From: Spisula solida
Taxonomy: Eukaryota > Mollusca > Bivalvia > Venerida > Mactridae
NCBI GenBank assembly: GCA_947247005.1
Contig: OX365953.1
Coordinates: 24,736,784 to 24,800,783 of the forward strand
DNA length: 64,000 nucleotides
Direction: 5' to 3'
Part shown: piece after piece, positions 39,845 through 52,112 of the stretch
Layout of the letters: each line of letters starts with the position of its first letter
Position numbering within the stretch: position 1 is the first letter of the stretch
Translations under genes and position numbers: made by a program
Notes under the pieces: generated by a model
What the model was told of the DNA's origin: nothing
The model's input: the letters and a program-made list of their open reading frames with translations, nothing else
Databases searched by the model: none

Positions 39845-40150
39845 CATGGGTGGACAAGTGGTCCAGTGCAAAGAGCTACTGACCACTGATCCGAAGGATG
39901 TGGGTTCGACCCCTCCTCCAAACGGGTCAAAAATAGAAATGCTTTTCAGTGTTTCCAACCCAACATAATTAAAATTACTAACAGTCTTTCGGACGAGACG
40001 TTAAGCGAGGTCCCGTGTAGGATGCTTTACATCGGTACGTAAAAGAACCAGAGATGCTTCTGGAACTGGGGCATCGTCTGTATCATGCACTATCCCCCAA
40101 GAACTGGTGTGACTAACCTCTTCTGGGGGCTTCGCGTATACGGATTTCCG
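39845..40150 (+). mobile_element. tRNA-derived SINE with conserved central domain
   Basis: A-box-like ggacaagtggtccagtg (about 39852) and B box GGTTCGACCCC (39903-39913) form a tRNA-type head. A central domain (ttcggacgagacgttaagcg, then aggtcccgtgtag, 39988-40020) follows, with acgtaaaagaacc at about 40036. This domain type is shared by SINEs of molluscs and other invertebrates; I recognise it from memory, not from a search. The minus-strand open frame 40001-40261 is a by-product. Confidence 0.75.
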
Positions 40151-41181
40151 GGGCGAGAATAAATAATAGCATATAAACCAAACGTTCATCGACATTTGGA
40201 GAGCAAGGGACGCATATTTTACATAATTGGTAGGTGCATGTCTCATTGAAAATACGACCAAATAATATAAGATTGTAGCGTTTTTAGCACATCAGCTCAT
40301 CGGTATAATTAAAACTTGTGAGACTCACATCATACCTATCCCTTTTACATCTGCATTCTTGATGGGTGCTTTGTGAAATATTACCCAGTGTAATGCCACG
40401 ATATACCACTATATTTGACACCTTGTACTTGAACTCTTCATCAACCAGATGTCTTGTAGGAGCAATTTTATCACATAACTTGTGATCCAGCAGTGCCGAA
40501 AAGCCGTTCCGGAAATATCGTTCGGCACTCCTAGAGTGTGCAATAAATATTTAAATTAGCCTGACGTGAAGTTAGTCAATCCATGCTTAGATCAGCACAT
40601 GATATCAGGATAATACCAACGTTGTCAATACGTCGCGCTTATTGTCCCGCTAAAGTGAACCTTAAAAATAATAATTAAGTAGAATATATTACTAGTATTA
40701 TTTTGAAAGAAAATGAGCGTTCTCTTGGTCATGTGATAAATAGAATTTTACATTTTCGTTCCTTGTGTACGGTTTTATTGAAAACAATATATGACCATTT
40801 CTATGACGTCGCTACAGTTTTGGGCTTGTCCTATTTTTGAGTCTTGTCTATATTCTCTGTCCAACCGTTTATAATTATGTTAGCGTACCTACATTTTGTA
40901 CTTGTTAACATTTTTCACTGATATCATAGCCTTCTCATACTTCATACAACTCACAGGTGTTTCTAAAGAACAACATACTTGTAGTTCAATGTATTACTAG
41001 TATCTAAATCCAGACTTATGCTTCAATGTGTATTTTGCATCGTGTATTACACAATGACTACATCAGTCCGGACACAAAACTTAATATCTCAGAGACGTTA
41101 GGATAATTTGTCATTAATTTAATCAAATTTTGGCATGATTTGTATCCGCCTCATAAACAGAATTAGTAGTAGAATTCATCA
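40151..41181. other. Unassigned spacer
   Basis: No gene recognised. A short stem (gtgccgaa...ttcggcac, 40493-40530) is the only local structure noted. Confidence 0.35.
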
Positions 41182-41522
41182 TTAAAGAGGCATACCCAAA
41201 AACTGGAGTGTCTTGGTTTGCATACAACAAAATTGCGTTTCTCAGTTGTAAAACCAACTATTACCGAAAAGTCAATGAAGAATTTGGCTTAAAATTTACT
41301 CTATAACGCGCCCTTCGGTATTTTGTATATCGATTTGAATAAAAGGCTGCCTTTTGTTAACGCCAACGATATTTAGTTATTCTTGAAATACTTTTTTTAA
41401 ACAAACTAGCGGGGTATTTCGTAACATTTTTACAGGGTTTTCATTATTTGACTTAGGTATTAAAATGATACTATTTTAATAGCTATTTGAGCCACTTCAA
41501 TTCCAGGGCATGTCCCTTTAAG
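41182..41522. mobile_element. MITE with TTAAAG(A/G)GGCAT termini (copy 2)
   Basis: Same family and orientation as 24351-24546, but with about 135 bp of extra internal sequence (41280-41430, including gcgcccttcggtattttgta). The ends are attaaagaggcataccc and gggcatgtccctttaa. Comparing the two copies shows either an internal deletion in copy 1 or an insertion here. Confidence 0.75.
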
Positions 41523-42130
41523 TACACGACGTTTATATTACATGATATAACTTGTCTGCTAATTACGAAGTTTTAAACATTCTAAGATTAGAATCTGAAA
41601 TGTTTACTAAGAATATAAAATTGCTTCTGTCTCGAGGTTTGTTTTGATATGATTTATATTTTGGCACACATCCTGAGATGGTTGTAAGTATGATGTCATT
41701 GCACCTCGGATAACGTAAATTGACTTTGCAAAAAACTGTAAATTACCCTTTGTTGTATTGCATGCTTAAGCTTTTCGGAATTACTATTTAGCTATCTGTA
41801 TGTTTTATTTAGCAATCTAGTATAAAATTATGTTTTGTTTGTTGATGGTAGATATACCTGTCGGGGTAATTGCAGAAGATCTTTCAAATAAGCATGGACT
41901 ATAACATTGGTTACGGTAGATGAGGCATGCAATTACGTCGGGGTTTCTGTCTTGTTCTACAATAGTAATTTAATTTGATATAATCAATCAATTCCTCTGT
42001 TGTTGACATCAATAATAAAATGCAGACATGTTGTCCTTGGCTTAAATGCACATAATTATCATGTAGCATATTGCAACTAGTTATTGTTTCCATATCTTAT
42101 AACGTAAGTAGTGGTTAAACTTTGTTATTA

Positions 42131-42470
42131 TACCCCCCGCAAACAATGTTTGAAGGGGGTATACTGGAGACACCATGTTCTAGTTGGTCTGTCGGTCTGT
42201 TAGCAAAATTGCGTCCGTTATGTAACTTTGATGTTTCTTACTAGATTTTAAAATTGCTTGGCCCAAATGTTCACCACATCAATACGGTGTGTCATGCGCA
42301 AGACCCAGGACCTAGATCAAAGATCAAGTTCACATTTAGATGTCAAAGGTTGTATAGACATGCATATAATATGTACATCAGTAGATTTACATCAAATGTG
42401 TTTTTAGACTATACTTCTAAATAATATTCCTGTGTCAAGGCAGTGCTGCGGGGTATGATTCATTATTCCA
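42131..42470 (+). mobile_element. Non-autonomous repeat with ATACCCCCCGC hairpin head
   Basis: The head ataccccccgcaaacaatg pairs with tttgaagggggtat to form a hairpin, then ctggagacaccatg and a body with gtcggtctgttagcaaaatt. This head is common in bivalve repeats (recalled, not searched). The 3' end is not clear. No ORF. Confidence 0.6.
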
Positions 42471-43084
42471 GTGATAGCTACAGTTTTGACTTCAACCTTA
42501 TCGGGAGAAATATTGACGTCAATATTGGTACATGTAAAACCGTCTATTGATTACTGGTACACTATAATAATCTCCGGCAAGCATCATATGGTGAGAAACA
42601 TAATGTAGAATTTGGAATTAATTGGCCGTCTATATTGTAGTTATTAGAGAAGAACACACATCAAGAGAACTGTGAGATGTAGCAATATCTGCTGAATATG
42701 ATAATCCTTATGTATGTAAGCATTTATTGTTTATCTTCAGTCAGTCCAGTGGCAATGATGATTTTAGTTGTCCGTCTGAGCTCCTTTACATAAGTATGTA
42801 GCTTCTGATAAAAATGTTGCCTCAGTTTGGAGTTTGAACCATGTTTCAGTCCTCTCCTCATTGTGTCGTTTACAGCATTGGAGCACATGATCTGTGTTTT
42901 GATTGACCTGACCACAAGGAGCTTTTATTGTTAGTATGTAACATACGTGTGTTCAGTTTGTTTCCGGTTCGCAATAGCTTGTATCTTACAGTCTAATCTT
43001 CCTCCTAGGGTATTTATTTCGTGGCAATATTGTCTTTATTGTTACAGTCTGTGCTTGGCATGGCTGACTTTGTATAAAACATTG

Positions 43085-43285
43085 GTAACTGTATCGTCGG
43101 CCGAACACAGTTCAGTCTATGTTTGACTGCCTTCTCTAGTGACTTCTGTAACTGTTTTGTCGCCTGAACACCGTTCAGTCTGTTTTCTCTGGTTAAACGA
43201 GCTCGATGGCTTTTCTTGTGACTTCTGTAACTGTTTCGTCGCCTGAACACAGTTCAGTCTGTTTTTGCTAGTTAAACTAGCTCGA
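43085..43285. repeat. ~75-bp tandem repeat, about 2.5 copies
   Basis: Units share gacttctgtaactgttt, cgcctgaacacagttcag and ggttaaacgagctcga. The unit centre CTGAACacaGTTCAG is palindromic. The minus-strand open frame 43014-43250 runs through it and is not supported as a gene. Confidence 0.75.
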
Positions 43286-43289
43286 CCGT

Positions 43290-44140
43290 CGATTCATCAA
43301 GGCCCGACTCTAGTCATGATTCGGAATACCTCTATCATGTTTCTCCCCTTCTTTACTAAAGCGCAGATCAGAGAAACCTGACCAAACCCTGACTGAACTA
43401 AGTTCGGGTTGCGCAGGTTGCGTTAACAAGAACCCGATATGGTAAACGAATTTGATATAAACCCAACTTGCTCATTTAGTGATTGTTACTTCGCGGCGAG
43501 CTATAGATATATTAATTATCATAAAGTATGGTCTAATTAACTTTGCAAAATCGAGTGCCTTGTAACTTTTACGGACAATTATAAATGTTTCTCAGGACAA
43601 ATGAACCACGGGTTTTCAAACCCAACATTTAGCAGCGATCATGTATGTATACAGGGATGTTCATATACAAATGTGCTCACCAGTTAGCTGTTCGTTAATG
43701 AAATGTTTTAATGTTTATTCATCCAAAAGACTGCCGGTTGGGCACTTAGCATATGAAAATGTGATATTTCCTATTGTACGGTATGCCATGCTCAATGTAA
43801 TAATGCCCAATGTCATAGAATTATAAAATACTAATTGTAATGTGGAATCCACGACCAATTTGTTCAACGGATTGGAACAATGTTCTTAGAAATAAACGTC
43901 TTGAAGAGCCTGACTTTACAAAACATAACATAATTTGTTAATATTAACAGCTTTAGAATACTTTGTAATCAATGTTTAAATGCAAATTTGTACCTAGGCC
44001 AACTGTGATTGGAAGCCGCGAATTTATTCAAGCGGTAATTGGTTTCAGAAATTAGTCTAAGGCGAGGATATTAATGAGGATATTAATGAAGGTTCAAACA
44101 GCTATAGCCAGATGAGGTTCTACCAACATTGTTACATTAC
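43290..44140. other. Unassigned spacer
   Basis: No recognised feature beyond a short inverted motif around 43370-43440. AT-rich. Confidence 0.3.
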
Positions 44141-44143
44141 GTA

Positions 44144-44243
44144 CAGAGTGATCCATTAATTCCGCACATAAGTAAATCCTTATAACTTCAACATCTTTAA
44201 AGCTATCATACTAAAGAATGTGCGGAATTAATGGATCACCCTG
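44144..44243. mobile_element. 100-bp MITE with 25-bp TIRs and TA target sites
   Basis: The left end CAGAGTGATCCATTAATTCC and right end complementary to CAGGGTGATCCATTAATTCC (each continuing GCACA) enclose about 50 bp. TA flanks both ends. TIR sequence and TA target fit a Tc1/mariner-derived MITE. It sits 38 bp left of the large foldback element. Confidence 0.88.
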
Positions 44244-44281
44244 TATGCTAAGATTTCCTGTACTAAATAGTTTATAACTAT

Positions 44282-46923
44282 TACACCCTGTCTAAGCGTA
44301 TTTTCGAGCGTGGAGATCGAATACGACGGAGCAATGTGAGAAAAGTGGATCGGGAGGAGAGTCAAAGTAATGTTTTGCTTCATCATTCTTTTAATTTTAA
44401 AACCATGAGATCGGAAATTGGCCGAGGATGACCTACAATAAATGCCCCTTGATCGTGATGCATTGAAATATCCATAGTACTTGTAGTTTTTTCTAACATT
44501 CGGGAAAACCCCAGCGAAACTCGTCTGATTTGCTGCCATCCCGTTGTTTTCTCGTCGTAAATGGATCAAATATCCCAAATAATCCTCATTTCATCGTCAT
44601 ACATATAAAATACATCATATTTAACAAATACCTCACCGCTCAAGCAGTTTAAAACTAATTAAACCCTCGAATACCCGGCCATCAGCGAGACGTGTTTTTA
44701 TACGACCGAGGGGCGGGATCGGAGCGTATTTTCGAGATGGTGGATTTTACAGAAAACTTTTTCTCACGGCTTTGGAATGTCGGACCATGGATATAAGTCA
44801 CGTTTAACTATGTGTATGATATTATGTCGTGTTTCTTTAAAGGTTACCGCCAATTTAACACTTAATCGCTTTCTTATAACGATATGTATTTAGCTCTTAT
44901 GATAGCATTATCGAAATATAAAGTGCACTATAGTTTTTGACGGGAACACCTTGTCAACCATTTTTATCAATAACATTACGCTATCCTCACATTGTTATCA
45001 TTTCCTTGAAATATAGACTATTATTTGATGGTTCATCATTATTCTGTAGGCTGTTATACTTTCCCTCAAATAATAAATAAAACAATAATTCAGAACAGAT
45101 TCGTGACATAGTGGTTACCAAATCAGACTTCGAATCGTTTTATCAATATAGGATAAGGTATGTTCGAATCAAACATTAGTAATTAATAAAAACTAATTAT
45201 TTTTAAGATTTCGTACTTGGCGTGACATTTATTGTGTTGTCCAATTGGATCGAGTTTTCTAACATTAAGGGATAGAGCTTAATTTATAGTGTATTTTTTC
45301 TTCAAATTGAGTTGTTGGGTAAAACAAACATTGTAGTATGATGTACTATATTTACTCATGTGGTGAGACAAAAATAAATATCAAAAAAGCAAATTCATCG
45401 AAGCATTACACTGCAATTCCATTGCAAATCTTGTTCGTTCCCAAACAACGTCAGTATTGCATTAAGAGTCAATGTTTGTTATCCTGGGCGTAGCCAAAAG
45501 TATAATGAACAATCACTACAACTAAATAATTATGAAGCATACTTTTGACCTTGTATCATGCGAAACTTCAATGACCTTGTAAAACGGTACTGCTTCTTGA
45601 ATACCTTTGGAAATAGACATTTCAGTCTTAAACTTCTGTAAAATCATTATTTTGCGAGGGAGTGGAATGTTCGTTGATTTCGTTGTCAAACTCGACCACG
45701 AAATCAAATGCCCACGATTAATCGATCTCCCAAATACAAAACATGGTTATACACTAAGTCTTCCATGTTTAGTAAAATCCACGATGTCAAGAAGATATGG
45801 ATTTTTATCCAATTCCACGAAATTTAATATCCACGAAAATTTGTAATTTTGCAGTGAGTAAGAAAGATTTTGTTGCCTGCAGTTATCTTGTACATATTTA
45901 TGTACAACGTGTACGTTTTAGCACGTACCGTTTCAGAGTTTGTGTGTGTGTGAACGAGCAATATTTGCAATGAAAGTGCTATGATCGTGCTTTAATCAAT
46001 TCACTTTATTAATATTTGTATTTTTGTTTCACTTCAATGGTAAATTTAGTACATCATAAAACAAGATCAATATCAAGAATAAAGTTACCGGTATACATAT
46101 ATTGCGCAGTATGTATACACGTGGACTGATGGGTACATATCCAAGACTTTAGTCAGCAAATGATATGTTCATTAAACAACGTTTAATATATAATCTATAG
46201 TGATCATTTGGTAACGTGATATGGGTTAGTTGCCACGTGATATCACAAAATATGGTAGGGTCAAAGAGAGGCTGGTGTATGTACGATGTATGATTCTGCC
46301 ACGCCGGGCGCTTCAGTTAGTATTTGAACGTAGGTTAGGAAATATGTATGTTTAAGACAACGGAGTACTTTTAGTAATTACCTAAGTGTCTGCGAGAGCA
46401 GACTTATGTTTGAGTTGTCCGACCTTCAAAAGCCGTGAGAAAAAGTTTTCTGTAAAATCCACCATCTCGAAAATACGCTCCGATCCCGCCCCTCGGTCGT
46501 ATAAAAACACGTCTCGCTGATGGCCGGGTATTCGAGGGTTTAATTAGTTTTAAACTGCTTGAGCGGTGAGGTATTTGTTAAATATGATGTATTTTATATG
46601 TATGACGATGAAATGAGGATTATTTGGGATATTTGATCCATTTACGACGAGAAAACAACGGGACGGTAGCAAATCAGACGAGTTTCGCTAGGGTTTTCCC
46701 GAATATTAGAAAAAAACTACAAGTACTATCATGGATATTTCAATGCATCACGATCAAGGGGCATTTATTGTAGGTCATCCTCGGCCAATTCCCGATCTCA
46801 TAGTTTTAAAATTAAAATAATGGTGAAGCAAAACATTACCTTGACTCTCCTCCCGATCCACTTTTCTCGCATTGCTCCGTCGTATTCGATCTCCACGCTC
46901 GAAAATACGCTTAGACAGGGTGT
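44282..46923. mobile_element. 2.64-kb foldback element with ~500-bp inverted arms
   Basis: Left arm 44282-44785 and right arm 46417-46923 are inverted copies with few differences (small indels, for example one 3-bp). Outer ends are TACACCCTGTCTAAGCG and its complement. Each arm has GCGTATTTTCGAG near both of its ends. Read outward, each arm starts with gatcccgcccctcggtcg and TATAAAAA, then runs to the outer end. The left arm keeps an outward-reading open frame (44578-44228, minus; MAANQTSFAGVFPN...), while the right arm has lost its ATG. The 1.63-kb centre has no recognised gene. Confidence 0.9.
45101..45175 (+). other. Degenerate tRNA-like segment
   Basis: tgacatagtggttaccaaat (A-box-like) and ggtatgttcgaatc (B-box-like) lie about 50 bp apart inside the foldback centre. 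Arms do not pair into a cloverleaf; probably a decayed SINE head. Confidence 0.35.
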
Positions 46924-47353
46924 ATTATATTGCCCTTAAACCACGCACCATCAGCTATGTCTCAAATTATGGACAATGCTGGCAAACATGACAAATTAGA
47001 CATATAGAAGAAACTAATCTTAGGTTTTCTGTATTTCATTACGATTGTTTAAAGATGAGTTTAGTCTTGTAGAGAAATGCAAAATATTTCATATATCTAT
47101 GGAGATTGCCTCAGATTAAACCTGAGACACAAAACATACAGCTAAAACGGCACAACAGTCTCCACTTGCCTTATTTTCATTACTTGCGAGACCATTTGAA
47201 ACTCGTGACTGTGTGTAATAATGTTTGCTGTCAGTGCGGGTAAACCTCAGTTTATATACTGCAAGTGTGCACGTATTAAATTAACCACAAAAAGTAATAA
47301 GTATTTTCGTTGTTCAGATTGGCTTAGTGTACCTTTAAATCACTCAAAATAGA
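46924..47353. other. Unassigned spacer
   Basis: AT-rich, nothing recognised. Confidence 0.3.
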
Positions 47354-47849
47354 TTTAAAGGCGCTGCCTCACAGATTTTTGTTTTATGAAAGATTTATGG
47401 TATATAAGCAATTTAAATCACTCTTGATATTTAGCACTCAGTATTTTTCTGTTTGAAAATATCGCAGAGTTTCCTTCCAAAATGTTTTGTGAAATATGTA
47501 ATTCACACATGATCAAACTGTAACTTCAACAAACTAAAGCCGAAACATCTGTGAGGTATTCGGTTCGTTTCGCAATTCGTTATCATCGTATGGAAACACA
47601 TTTTAGGCAATTTCAGTGATAGTAGTGCTGATTCTATAGGGTATTAATACCCTATAGAATTTTAATACCCTATAGAATTTTGGGTGTAAAAATGCTAAAT
47701 TTCTACAAAATGCTGATGTTTCCCAAGTTATTTTTATGTCTATGTGGTTGTTTATGGCGTATACAGAAAACTATACCAAAATTACATGAATATTTGACAA
47801 TTTCATGTTATTTTTGCAATACACCAATACGTGAGGCAGTCCCTTTAAG
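47354..47849. mobile_element. ~495-bp MITE with TTTAAAGG-GCTGCCTCAC termini
   Basis: The left end tttaaaggcgctgcctcac and right end gtgaggcagtccctttaa are imperfect TIRs. Near the centre, 47632-47659 is a perfect 28-bp palindrome (ttctatagggtatt and its complement), followed by another half copy. No ORF of note. The TTTAAAGG start resembles the MITEs at 24351 and 41182 but the rest differs. Confidence 0.75.
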
Positions 47850-48357
47850 TGGTTTTTGTGACATTTCACTATTGGTCGTAAAAGCACATGAACAGTAAGA
47901 TTGCGTGAATAAATTGTTTAATGTGTAATAATAACATGATTTAAAAAAATACAGGGTGTGTTTTATGATGCAATCAACATCTACATGGTGAGTTTGGGTA
48001 ATAAAAAAATAAACCAAGGTTACAGTGAAGTTTAAGGTTACCATGATGTTGACCTTGGAGATCTTGCAGCATGATGAAACTGCATCATTCACAGACAAAT
48101 GACTTGAATTAATAGTTATGTTATGCAGACCACAATCTCCGAATATTTAAAGGTTATTATATTGAGCAAGGCCTTGATTTATATAGAAGGACGAACAGTT
48201 ATACGTTGCATTGCTGCTTGTAATTTCTTATATGAAATTTAGTCAGAACAATGATTTATAAGATAAGTGTATTTTCCAGCTGCGATTGTATTGAGCGTGT
48301 CCTCTCAAGGCAACCAACTCAAGCACCGTCATTCGTATGTACTTACAAATAATGGTG
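47850..48357. other. Unassigned spacer
   Basis: AT-rich. An inner segment (aaggttaccatgatgttgacc) resembles repeat-type sequence. No gene recognised. Confidence 0.3.
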
Positions 48358-48362
48358 TTTAA

Positions 48363-48534
48363 CCACAGGAACTTGCATTTATAATTTTAAAAAAAAAATA
48401 AAAAAAAATGAAAAAACATTTTTTTCACTGGGCCTTCTGTACAGCCTGTATTAAAATATATATTTTTTTCTTTTTTTTTCATAAAATATATATTTTTTTC
48501 TTTTTTTTCAATTTATAAATGCAAGTTCCTGTGG
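48363..48534. mobile_element. 172-bp MITE with CCACAGGAACTTGC termini
   Basis: Left CCACAGGAACTTGCATTTAT and right complement ATAAATGCAAGTTCCTGTGG form TIRs of about 22 bp. TTTAA lies directly outside both ends (48358-48362 and 48535-48539) as a target-site duplication. The centre is A/T-run rich with a duplicated tatatttttttcttttttt segment. Confidence 0.88.
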
Positions 48535-48539
48535 TTTAA

Positions 48540-51500
48540 CGAGGGCATACAACTGCAATACAAATCTTGTTTTGTAATGATTCCATTATATTTTTTATTA
48601 ATACATATCCTCTTCCCTGTCTGACTTAATATACTCTTCTTTATTGCTTGTTTCTTGCGTATTTAATAGTATGAAACTGGGATGTGCCTTCTACAAGTGT
48701 AATCATATGATTGCACTCGCGTTTGTATTTAACCACTCATATTACTAGTTAAGATAACGACATTATATGTTTTACATTAGGCAACTATTCATAAAAAAAC
48801 TATTCATAGACATACTGAGCAAGTAAAAACGACATTGATCATAATTATGATTGCACTCGAGACGGTACTGATTGTGTTTGGGGAAAACTGCAGTTTACAT
48901 TATTAGTTTTATTGCATACTTGTGGTGTTTCGGAAAAAGTACATTTTACATTATTATTTTTATTGCATTTTTTTGTGTCGTGGAATGAATGCGCTGTAAG
49001 CTATGTAACATGTTTGTACTGACAGATTTTGTTAGTTTAATATATAAAGTACTTGTAGGGGTAATCCCTGTCACTATTTTATTTGTCAAAATACAAATCA
49101 ATGCATCATAAACATTATTTTTTATAATTGCAAATGAAGCATAAAGGTGTTTCCATCATATTCTGCATACCAGGGATTTAATGATGCATATAATGTATAT
49201 TTAGGAACATTTAGGTATCCGTAGATATAGAAAAGCTTCTATGATACATGTTTTAGAATTTATTACACTATGTTTAGTTATGTATGGTAAGTAAAATTGA
49301 TATTTTTTTGCGTTCCACAAAGACCCGGTCATAACCCAACGTATGTGCTTTAAGCACTTACGTTTTTTTGGGACGGTACGGTCACTACGATTTTCCAAAA
49401 ACGTAGGAATGAATTACGGAAGGGGTACGCCTGTGACTTGTACGGTTGGGCATGGCCGTGAGTAGCTGCGTGCATCGCACGATGCACACGTATTATGTGA
49501 GTCGTACGTGTTTATATCGTACGACCTTCGTGCGATTGTTACGTTATCGAATGGAGACCATTCTAAAACGTGCTGTTCAAGTACGTTGTCCTTACTAACA
49601 TGCATCTTGTAAGTTGGCAGTAGAAAACACGCGTATTACAGGCACGGGTGCAGCCGTAGCGCGAACGCAGCTCGAACACAGCGAACGTTCAACAAACACG
49701 AAAAGGGCTACGTCGTATATGCTTGAAATACCGATCAGGAAAACGTTGCGAAATATCACATCATCTGCTGCTAAATTTCAAAACATTCGCGTGTTGCATT
49801 TGATGTGGATTTACTCATCTTTTACCAGGTAGCTGATACGCCCTTTTGGCAGGGACCAAAGTGACAAGAATAACATGGACTTTTGTTGTTCTTTCCCTTT
49901 TCTCATTAAGTGTAAGACCCAAAATTCCAACATTCTGTTATTTTACAGGTTTAGATACAGCACACATATTTTACTGAGGTTTTCCAAATGTCCGATTTTG
50001 ATTATCGTTTGTATGTATAGGGCTATTCCGATGTTGTATTGTGAGTTTTCGTGGTATGGTGCAGTTTGGAAAGCCCATCGCATTTTCTACCATTACTTGT
50101 CACGTCACATCAATACTTTAGGCACAATAATCAGTGGTAAGACGGTGTCGTAACCCATATTGTTGGTATCCTGGTACTTGAAACGAGACTGTGAGGTTGT
50201 TGTGTTGTTAATGTTATCTTATTTTGTTTGTTGCAACATGCGTTGCTGCATCCTTTACCGATTCACAGTTGTGGCTTTACAATCCTGTTATATGTGTTAT
50301 GCTGGTATTACAGTGCTTTGAGTTCAATCATTGCTTGCACAGCGATTATTTTTCTTTACCTCTGGTTGTTTTCCATATCCTATTGGGATGTACGCCACGC
50401 CAAACGTCGTATTTCGGTCTGAACTTTCATTCATTACCTGTTTTCTAAGCTTAAGAATTTACAGATACGTTGTCCTTAACTTTGCATATCTCCTCTTGCG
50501 ACGTTTTTCTATTATTTAAAGTATCAGCCTCCTTGTTTTTAATTGTACGAAAGGTAATTGTCACCTAATGTATCATAGAGAACGGTCGTGAGTTTTCGCA
50601 AGGACTATAAAAGTAATGCTATCTTCCAGACTTCTCGAATCGATCTTTATAATTGACTTGACCATGTAAAAAGATTTAAGTATAGAGTTAATGTCTCGTT
50701 ATGCGCAAGACTAGTTTCCTGGAAAATTTCCTGGTAACGATAATTTTGAATTTATTAATTTTAGCCTGGGTAAGCCGAGGGAAATATTTGTATCTGTAAG
50801 CACAAATTAATGCCTCTCGTAAACACCGTGGCTCGTATGTGACAAGTATGCCTGGAAAGTCAATTTCCTATAGGCTATAGACGAATAACCATTTACATGA
50901 CCATACTCTGAAAGTGCTTCTAGTATATTAATCGAGAAAGACCATAATTTTGTATAATTATGTCATTGGTGATACTGTGTTTAATAGGATCTTCCTCCAT
51001 TGGGAATTACATTGCGGTGTTTATGCGAAATTGACGCAAACCACTTTAAGAGGGATGTGCAAATGTTAATACCTTGGCCATTATTCATAATACTCAACTC
51101 ATGTGGTTGGTTGATTTCCTTAGAGAGTGATCCCAATCTGGCAATTTTAGTCTGATTCTTTCAATAGTGAATTAGTGAGTCTATAGCATATCAGCAGGTG
51201 TGAAACCACATTCATAGTTGTTTGCAACAGTATAACCGTTATTGCATGTTTGGTTAACTTTACCTGTCGTTACCAATTTGGGATAACTTGACTGTGTTGA
51301 GACACCAATAGTATATGGTTAACGGTAATCTAGACAATGTCCTATGAATCACACACCGAGTTGGGAATATAGTGAACAAGTAATATTAGGTTCCATGTAA
51401 TTATGTGCTAAAACGTATTCTTTGTTCGGAAATGTTCATGTTTTATGCAGATGGTATTCAATTTAGAAAAAAACAATGATGCATTAGTGTTTCGTAAGCC

Positions 51501-52110
51501 GCATAAATACACGTTCTTAATTGATACGGACATTATTAACGTAGTTTATGCCTTATAATACAATATCTTGTCTGGAATGCAACACGGTGTCCGGAAAGGA
51601 AATTAATTATGTAGTGAATTGGAAATCACCGCCACCATCAATCGTTAGTCAATTTCTACTCTAGTACTAAACGTTAATTCCAGTCTAGACGCGTTTATTC
51701 GTACAACGGATATATTTACTTATCAGTAGATTGGAACAACATATTAAGGCTTTACTTTACTACGGCTGTAAAACTTGCAAATATGACTGTCGTACAGTAT
51801 ATTTTCCTTATCCTTTCCGAACAACAAATACGTGCTGGTTATTAATTAATGGAGCCTTAGTTAGGTCAACGGCACGCGTGTATAACTGAAAGAAGCACGA
51901 TTGGAAACGTTGTTAACCTCATTGGAAAGCGATATATGACAAAGACAACCGTAAGGAGGTTGTGCCGTTAACATCTGCACATGTAAACATCAGTTAACGT
52001 GTACTCATATATTACCGTCGAACGGAACATACAGACTATATTTTATATATGTTTCAACAATGTAAAGGTCACATACTATATAGACAGAGCCATTTATCTC
52101 AAACATTATC
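48540..52110. other. Long unassigned region with an ACGT-rich block
   Basis: No recognised exon or RNA gene. Positions 49326-49820 differ in composition: many CpG and ACGT/CGTACG motifs, a near-palindrome at aacgtatgtgctttaagcac (about 49338), and two minus-strand open frames (49605-49414 and 49398-49201) plus a plus-strand one (49614-49832), none of which I can assign. It may be the edge of a decayed mobile element. The rest is AT-rich. Confidence 0.4.
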
Positions 52111-52112
52111 TA

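Noticed and set aside
44228..44578. 116-codon frame in the left foldback arm as a host gene
   Set aside because: Part of the inverted arm of a mobile element; the matching frame in the right arm is broken, so constraint is not evident. Mentioned under the element instead.
50224..50519. Three overlapping open frames in the same strand
   Set aside because: Overlap in different frames with no similarity I recognise; AT-rich chance frames are more likely.
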